64,000 bases of DNA from assembly GCA_026018925.1 (NCBI GenBank), contig JAKSZU010000018.1, forward strand, positions 1,922,001-1,986,000, written 5' to 3'. Below the pieces are notes generated by a model. That model saw only the letters and a program-made list of their open reading frames with translations. It ran no database searches and was not told the origin of the DNA. The position numbers and the translations under genes were made by a program. The stretch comes from Tupaia tana (Eukaryota > Chordata > Mammalia > Scandentia > Tupaiidae). This document shows positions 58,275 through 64,000 of this stretch, piece by piece. Positions within the stretch are counted from its first letter, which is position 1; each line of letters starts with the position of its first letter.

Positions 58275-58450
58275 CAGGCCCGTGGGTGGTGTACTAGTGC
58301 TCAGGGTGGCCAGGTCTCAGGGGAAACACACTCGGGGGGTGTGTGTGTGTGTGTGTGTGTGCACGCATGCCCAAAATCCCGAGAGGATTTCCCTCTCTCT
58401 CTTTCTCCTGTGAATGCATGTGCTCTCTAGCAAGAATCTTAGAATCAAAA
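58275..58450 (+). mobile_element. Old SINE fragment
   Basis: Sense remnant with an expanded GT run, then ATGCCCAAAATCCCGAGAGG and GTGCTCTCTAGCAAGAATC. Confidence 0.6.
58337..58360 (+). repeat. GT microsatellite
   Basis: About 11 GT units inside an old SINE. Confidence 0.9.
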
Positions 58451-58524
58451 TCTAACGAAATAGGATTTGTTCTTTGGCAGTGTCTGTTTCGTTCAGTGTT
58501 GAGTCCTGCGGTTGGTTGGTCGTT

Positions 58525-58713
58525 TATCTTTTTGAGAGAGAAAAAGGGAGAAATGGCCCCCTGGGGGAGGATCAGACCACAGTCCCTTCTCCACTCTCGG
58601 GATTTGGGGCATGCACACATGCCCAACATGAGTTTAAGCTGCTGGGACCGGGAACTCAACCATGGTTGACTGGGAGTCCAGCAACATAACCATCACGCCA
58701 TCTGCTGGTCCCC
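58525..58713 (-). mobile_element. SINE long form, partly deleted
   Basis: Reverse copy lacking its 3' end: GAGAAATGGCCCCCTGGGGG to GCCATCTGCTGGTCCCC. Confidence 0.82.
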
Positions 58714-58781
58714 GAGTCCTGAGGATATTTAAACTGCAATGAAGTCAAAGGCAAGACAAGTATCCTTAAATCATTGCTCTT

Positions 58782-59051
58782 TTTTTGTAGAGGTTTTGGT
58801 CTTAGAGCATGTGTGCTCGCTAAGGGGAGAGAGAGAGAGACAGAGACAGTGAGAGAAAAATGAGAAATCACCCTCCGGGGGATGGCCACGACTCAATCCC
58901 TTCTTCATCCTCCTCCCAGGATCTTGGGCACGCACGCACACGCACACGCACCCAGCATGAGTTCCAAACTGCCAATTCCACGACTCAAACTGTGGTCGGC
59001 CACGTGGGAGTCCTGCAACATAACCACCACGCCATCTGCTGGCTGCAGAAG
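58782..59051 (-). mobile_element. SINE long form
   Basis: Reverse copy. The duplication TCATTGCTCTT / TCGTTGCTCTT (one mismatch) lies at 58771-58781 and 59052-59062. A GA run lies in the CT-rich tract. Confidence 0.88.
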
Positions 59052-59062
59052 TCGTTGCTCTT

Positions 59063-60407
59063 CTAGCCATGTGTGGAGTGTATGACCCGGGCTGAACTCG
59101 GGCACTGGACCCACACATGCTCCCCGGAGCCTGTGGCTTGGCCGGAAGGGTGCTCTGGATCGGAGAGGGGCAGGCGGGCTCCCGGGAAAGTCTAGCCCAG
59201 GCGTCAGCCCTAGTCGGCGCCCTCTGTAACGTCCCCAGCTTCCTTCCGTCCAGGCTGGTCCTGCCTGCTGATGGCCACCTCTGTGTTTCCCTCGGGACTG
59301 CCAGGCCAGGTGCTTGGACTTGGCTGTTCCCGTCCCCTTCCTCCCCTCGCCAATCTTTGACCTCCGTGGCTTTTCTGCTCAGCCGTAAACATGCTCGCGG
59401 CTCTCTAGTTTGTCTTTTAAAGACAACAAACCCTTCCTTGGACTTTGTCCCTCAGTAGTCTCCTAAATTAAGAAGACACGGGGGCCGGCAGGTGTCTTGG
59501 CGGTTAAGGCTCTGGACTCCCTCCTGGTTGACCACGGATTGCTTTCTTTCTCCCCACCCCCCTGGTCAAATTAAATAATAATTAATTAATTAAATATTTT
59601 TAAAAAAGAAAGTCTATAAATGGGTAATATCAGCAGAGGTAAGAAATGGAAAAGGTACCAAAGGGTTTGGATGAGAGCCCCCCGCCCAGGGACAGTCGGG
59701 ATAGGCACCATCTGTGCCTCACCTGGGGCTGGTCACTTTCGTTTCACACCTAGAAACGGGTCTCGTATCCTCTCCCCAGCCACCTGCTTCCTGCTTGTGA
59801 GTCGTAGTTACTTTTAGAGCCTTCCGGAGAGCCTGTGTATTCGCAGGTGGCTGGCGTGGTGTTCCACACGTGGCCGGCCTTTGTCTCTTCTCTTGGCATC
59901 TTTCTCGTGGGGGCTGGACAGGAGTCCGTAAAGAGCCTTCCAGGGCACGTGTCATGTAACCAGTTCCTGCTGGCGGCTGCCTGTCCCTGGCATTTCCACT
60001 GAGGTGCGTTCCGCCCTGTGTCACGGGGCACTTCATACTTAGGCAAGTGTCCCTTGTCCTGAGATGTGCCCTGCAGAGTGCCCTCCGCCATGTCCAGGTC
60101 CGGGTGTCCGTGTCCCTATGCCTTGAGCAGGTTCACTGCATGTGCTCTGGCCATAGCCGCTTGGGCGGGGGGACAGGCTGCGGTGCGGAGGGGCTTCGGC
60201 CTGCAGCCTTGCCGAGGGCAGCGAGCGTGTCCACATAAGCCGCTCTGCCAGGCCTTGGTGGGCTCCCCGAGGCCGTGGCCGCCCTGCCAGCTGGCCGGCT
60301 TGCCCACTTTTCAGAAGCTCCGTCAGTTTCAGGGAGTGGTCCTCAGTAGGAGCTGCGAGGGAAGTATTTGGTTTCGGTTTTGTCTTTGGACTTTGCTATC
60401 ATTTAGT
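59063..60407. other. Intron 1, mostly unique sequence
   Basis: Holds one short-form SINE (59481); otherwise nothing recognised. Confidence 0.5.
59481..59611 (+). mobile_element. SINE short form
   Basis: Sense short form GGGGCCGGCAGGTGTCTTGG, B-box eroded to GACCACGGATTG, ending CTGGTCAAATTAAATAATAA. Confidence 0.8.
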
Positions 60408-60590
60408 TTTTAAGAATTATGTTTAATATTTAATATTACTTCGTTTTATTTACTACTTTTTAATTTGACCAGAGAGAGAGAGAGAGAGAGAAAGAAAGTG
60501 AGAAAGCCAGCCGCCAGTTTGGGACTCAAACCATGGTCAGCCACGTGGGAGTCAAACACCTTAACCAGCCTAGCCCCTGCCGGCCCTCTG
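60408..60590 (-). mobile_element. SINE short form
   Basis: Reverse short form TTTTTAATTTGACCAGAGAG, GGACTCAAACCATGGTCAGC and head CCCTGCCGGCCC. Confidence 0.82.
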
Positions 60591-60716
60591 CTTGTTTTTT
60601 TGGTTTTTGTTTTATTTGCAAGTGGACACTTGAAGCCTCCTGGGCTTGGGTCTGTTGTACTGTAACACCTGGTCTCCCTGGCCCCATTTATAGCCCCTAA
60701 CAAGCATCTCATCATG

Positions 60717-60922
60717 AACTAGCCCCTTGGCCTGGTGGTTAAGGAACCAGATCCCACACGGCCAGCCACACAGTTTGAATCCCAGCCCCAGTGGTTGAAA
60801 AAAAGCACTGTGGCCTGTGTGTCCATGCTTGTCCCAAGTCCCCATGGGGAAGGACAAGTGGAGGAGAAGGGCTTGCGGAGGACCTTGCCCCACTGGAGGG
60901 TGTTTGCACTTCTCTTTAGTTA
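60717..60922 (+). mobile_element. Old SINE long form
   Basis: Sense older copy: CCTTGGCCTGGTGGTTAAGG, B-box-like AGTTTGAATCCC, GTCCCCATGGGGAAGGAC and CCCCACTGGAGGGTG. Confidence 0.65.
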
Positions 60923-61900
60923 GTATGCGTGGCACTCCCACGGTCTCCGAAGTGCCTGGGGAAGCCTCCTTCCCGTCCTCAGCATGCTGCACCGCCACCT
61001 TCGGCCACCTTCGCAGTCCGCCCGGCTCTGCACACCTCCGTCTGCATTTGCAGCCTCTTCCTTCCCCGTGTTGCTTTCCCTGCGCCTCCGCAGCTGCCGT
61101 TCTCTCAGCCATGTGGCCCCGTTTCCCGCGACTGCCCTACCCTACTGCTGGGCATACCTGGCTGTCCTTCTGTCTCATCCTTGTCCTGGACCTCACATGC
61201 TGTGTTTCTGTGACAACTGGCTGACTGCAGGGAGAGATGGTGTGTCTTGCGGTCACTGGAGCCTGGCAGTCCCTGCCACCAGCGGGGCTCAACCTGTGCG
61301 CACCTGGCGTGCAGGCGGGGTGGCTGCTAGGAAGAGCCACCGTGGGCAGCTGCCTTCCCTCAGTGCCCGCTGTCCTGGCTGTGCGGTAACACCCACTACC
61401 AGCATGTGCTCTGTCTTTCTGCCTTTTACTTTTATCTAATGATTCTTACATTTTCTTAAGTGTGGGTTTTAGTGAATTTTAACATCTGTATTCTGCTTTG
61501 TAATTTTTACTTTTAAAACATATTTGAAAGCCAGTGTGTGAAAGCTGTCGTTGGGAGAAACTCCTTGGTGTGGCAGTCGGCCCTCCAGCGTGCAGGTTGC
61601 GAGTACAGAGTTCGGAGCCTGCAGCCCTGAGTGAGGAGGGAGCCTCGTGGTGTTGCGATGCTTTGCTGGGCTCATCTCCTTTAGAGCTGCATGTGGGCCA
61701 GTTTATTTCCAGGGAGTATTGCTTCTAGTTCCAAAAGCACGTGTGTGGTTCTAGTCCTTTAATGCCGAGCAGACTTTGAGTTATGGTAAGCTTAGATGTT
61801 TTAGTTTGCTTTGAATGTAATGAACTGGACAACTTATTCCAATCACGGTTTAGTTTATACTTCTTATAAACAGCAACATCAGATTAATTATAACAAGGTT
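60923..61900. other. Intron 1, unique sequence
   Basis: Unique, AT-rich at 61420-61530 and 61780-61890. Confidence 0.5.
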
Positions 61901-62085
61901 GGGGCCGGCAGGTGGCACTGTGACTGAGGTGCTGGACTTCCACGTGGTTGACTGTGGTTTGAGTCCCAGAATTGGCAGCTTGAAAATCACTCCAGGCATG
62001 TGTGCTTGCATGTCCAAAATCCGAAGAGGAGAAGGGATTGTGGTGTGGCCCTCCCCTCCTCTCCGTCCCTCTCTGGTATTGCCTG
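61901..62085 (+). mobile_element. SINE long form running into minisatellite
   Basis: Sense copy GGGGCCGGCAGGTGGCACTG through B-box-like GGTTTGAGTCCC to GGTGTGGCCCTCCCC. Its CT-rich tract continues directly into the 14-bp tandem array, and no usual 3' end is found after the array. Confidence 0.85.
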
Positions 62086-62815
62086 CTCTGCTCAGCCCGC
62101 TCTGCTCAGCCCGCTCTGCTCAGCCCGCTCTGTGCCCCCTCTGCTCAGCCCCCTCTGCTCAGCCCCCTCTGCTCAGCCCGCTCTGCTCAGCCCCCTCTGC
62201 TCAGCCCGCTCTGTGCCCCCTCTGCTCAGCCCCCTCTGCTCAGCCCCCTCTGCTCAGCCCCCTCTGCTCAGCCCCCCTCTGCTCAGCCTGCTCTGTGCCC
62301 CCTCTGCTCAGCCCCCTCTGCTCAGCCCCCTCTGCTCAGCCCGCTCTGCTCAGCCCGCTCTGCTCAGCCCCCTCTGCTCAGCCCGCTCTGCTCAGCCCGC
62401 TCTGCTCAGCCCCCTCTGCTCAGCCCGCTCTGCTCAGCCCGCTCTGCTCAGCCCCCTCTGCTCAGCCTGCTCTGTGCCCCCTCTGCTCAGCCTGCTCTGT
62501 GCCCCCTCTGCTCAGCCCCCTCTGCTCAGCCCGCTCTGCTCAGCCCGCTCTGCTCAGCCCGCTCTGCTCAGCCCCCTCTGCTCAGCCCGCTCTGCTCAGC
62601 CCCCTCTGCTCAGCCCGCTCTGCTCAGCCCCCTCTGCTCAGCCCCCTCTGCTCAGCCCGCTCTGCTCAGCCTGCTCTGTGCCCCCTCTGCTCAGCCCCCT
62701 CTGCTCAGCCCCTCTGCTCAGCCTGCTCTGTGCCCCCTCTGCTCAGCCCCCTCTGCTCAGCCCCTCTGCTCAGCCTGCTCTGTGCCCCCTCTGCTCAGCC
62801 CGCTCTGCCCGCTCT
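62085..62815 (+). repeat. Minisatellite, 14-bp unit, about 50 copies
   Basis: The unit CTCTGCTCAGCCCG (variants end CCCC or CCTG) is repeated across about 730 bp. Eight shortened CTCTGTGCCCC-type units interrupt it, most following a CCTG-ending unit, which gives a loose higher-order pattern. It lies in ZCCHC14 intron 1 directly after the SINE at 61901. The unit has no stop codon in any + frame, so all three + frames stay open and read rotations of the same Leu/Ser/Pro/Cys/Ala peptide. It is not coding. Confidence 0.95.
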
Positions 62816-63889
62816 GCGCCTGCATCTCGTGTGCACTGGCATTCTGGCCGTTCTGCTGTCCGCAGGGCCTGAGTGTCCGTGGCAGCACGTCCGGAGGCCG
62901 GAAGCTGCCGTCCCCACTGCTGACTGCCGGGACGGGATGGCTTTCATGCCACAGCGCACTTACTGTGGTCTCTCACTGAGAACCTTGGTGCTTAGACGGG
63001 CTTCGGGCCAGAACATTCGCAGGAGCAGTGCTGGGGGCCTTGGGCTTCATTAACAGCAGAGGTCCCGAAGGTGAAGATGGCCTATGGCACCCGCGGCCAC
63101 GTGATGGGCTCTCTGGGAGCCACGCTCCGTGGACTGGCAGTTTTCATCCTTACCATACCCAGGACAGCCCATGGCAGGACCGTCCCCACTCCACAGAGGA
63201 GGACAGGCACGGAGAGGTCCTGTCAGTCTCCCTGGTCAGACAGACGCTTCTGTGGACTAGGTGTTGCCAAGTGGGTCTTAGTGGTGGTGGCATGTCCTGG
63301 CCGAGACCCGCCGGCCCCCAGGTGTGGCGCTTCGGGATGGGCACTCCTCAGGAGCGGAGGCTCGCCGCGGGGCTCTGGTGCCTTCTGCTGAGGCCCGAGC
63401 GGTAACCATCTCTCGCTCTCTGATGAGCAGTCCTTGGGTAAGTAAGGTTAGAAGGAATGCTTTTCCATGGAAAACAGGTTTTGGTTAGCGTTGGCTCTCA
63501 CTTGGCCTAAGTCAGCAAATAGATCTCACTAGTAAGCTGTCTGTTTCCTTCTGGTTTTCAGAGACATGTAATGACTATTTCAGTAAAATGCTTACAAATC
63601 ACTTCTCGTTTTGATCATATGGGTTTATTTATTTTTTTGGTCTTTTTCAACTGCCATGAAAGTATCTCAGGATGCAGGTCTGCTTCTTCACTGGCCCGTG
63701 CTGGGGTAGGGGTGTCCTGCAGGTGCTCGCAGCTGAGGGGCCCGCCCTCGTCACCTCAGTTCAGGGAGCTGCAGCCAGGAGGATGTTCCGCCCTGCTCCT
63801 CTTGCCTCAGGGCCCCTGCGCCTAGCTCCCACTTGGGGTCTGCCCAGCCTGCTGTGGCTCCCTGGCCTTGGGGTCTAGGCCACCTCCCC
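62816..63889. other. Intron 1, unique sequence
   Basis: Unique sequence right of the minisatellite; no exon recognised. Confidence 0.5.
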
Positions 63890-64000
63890 ACTTGCTCCCT
63901 CCCTGGAGGGGCCACCCAGTGGGGGATGGTTATGCCGCAGTCCCGTCGTTCCCATTTCTCCATCCTGTGGGGATTTGAGGTTACTCACACATGCCCATCG
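63890..64000 (-). mobile_element. SINE long form, cut by window end
   Basis: Reverse sequence with CCACCCAGTGGGGGATGG, TTATGCCGCAGTCCCG and TGTGGGGATTTGAGG in family order. Confidence 0.55.

Noticed and set aside
62085-62815. CRISPR-like array
   Set aside because: It is a contiguous minisatellite without spacers, in a mammalian intron.
61899-63053. Three overlapping + frames of 290-384 codons as a repeat-rich protein gene
   Set aside because: They come from a SINE plus a stop-free 14-bp minisatellite read in three phases, inside an intron.

Overview
This window is mammalian nuclear DNA, mostly intergenic and intronic. It holds one recognisable protein-coding exon: the first coding exon of ZCCHC14 at 52290-52856 on the + strand. 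Its 189-residue product matches the mammalian ZCCHC14 N-terminus as I remember it. The exon sits in a strong CpG-island promoter (about 51300-52900) and ends at a clean splice donor, so everything from 52857 to the window end is intron 1. A eutherian host is supported by old shared repeats (MIR, an MLT1-type MaLR LTR, L1 fragments) and a class I endogenous retrovirus.

The host order is unresolved. The dominant young repeat is a tRNA-headed SINE of about 260-290 bp, plus a shorter relative of about 160 bp. It is not primate Alu, rodent B1/B2/ID, the carnivore SINE, horse ERE, pig PRE-1, AfroSINE, bat VES or the rabbit C element as I know them. I count roughly 57 copies or fragments. At least ten have clear target-site duplications, so the family was recently active.

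Layout. 1-19600: gene-free, GC-rich unique sequence with old MIR and MaLR remnants, a few SINEs and simple repeats. 19600-31500: SINE-rich, including an L1 ORF1 remnant with a SINE nested in it and one copy of a small inverted-repeat DNA element. 32183 to about 33740: a 5' LTR, a tRNA-Thr-like primer binding site and the leader of a class I endogenous retrovirus, with no gag, pol or env. 34410-34930: an orphan CpG island, followed by a cluster of nuclear-receptor half-sites. 35200-49200: dense SINEs, including a back-to-back run at 35.2-37.4 kb. 49200-55000: a SINE-free zone around the ZCCHC14 promoter, exon 1 and proximal intron. 55000-64000: intron 1, with more SINEs, an L1 3' fragment and a striking minisatellite of about 730 bp (62085-62815) with a 14-bp unit.

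No second gene was found. In human, JPH3 lies head-to-head upstream of ZCCHC14. None of its exons is recognisable here, so the gap to it exceeds 51 kb if synteny holds. Most long open frames in the window are artefacts of CpG-rich DNA, tandem repeats or SINE bodies. No prokaryote-type system (operon, CRISPR, prophage) is present. The most unusual content is the SINE family itself, a SINE pair sharing one target-site duplication, the three-frame-open minisatellite, the Thr-primed ERV leader and the uORF- and repeat-rich ZCCHC14 leader.
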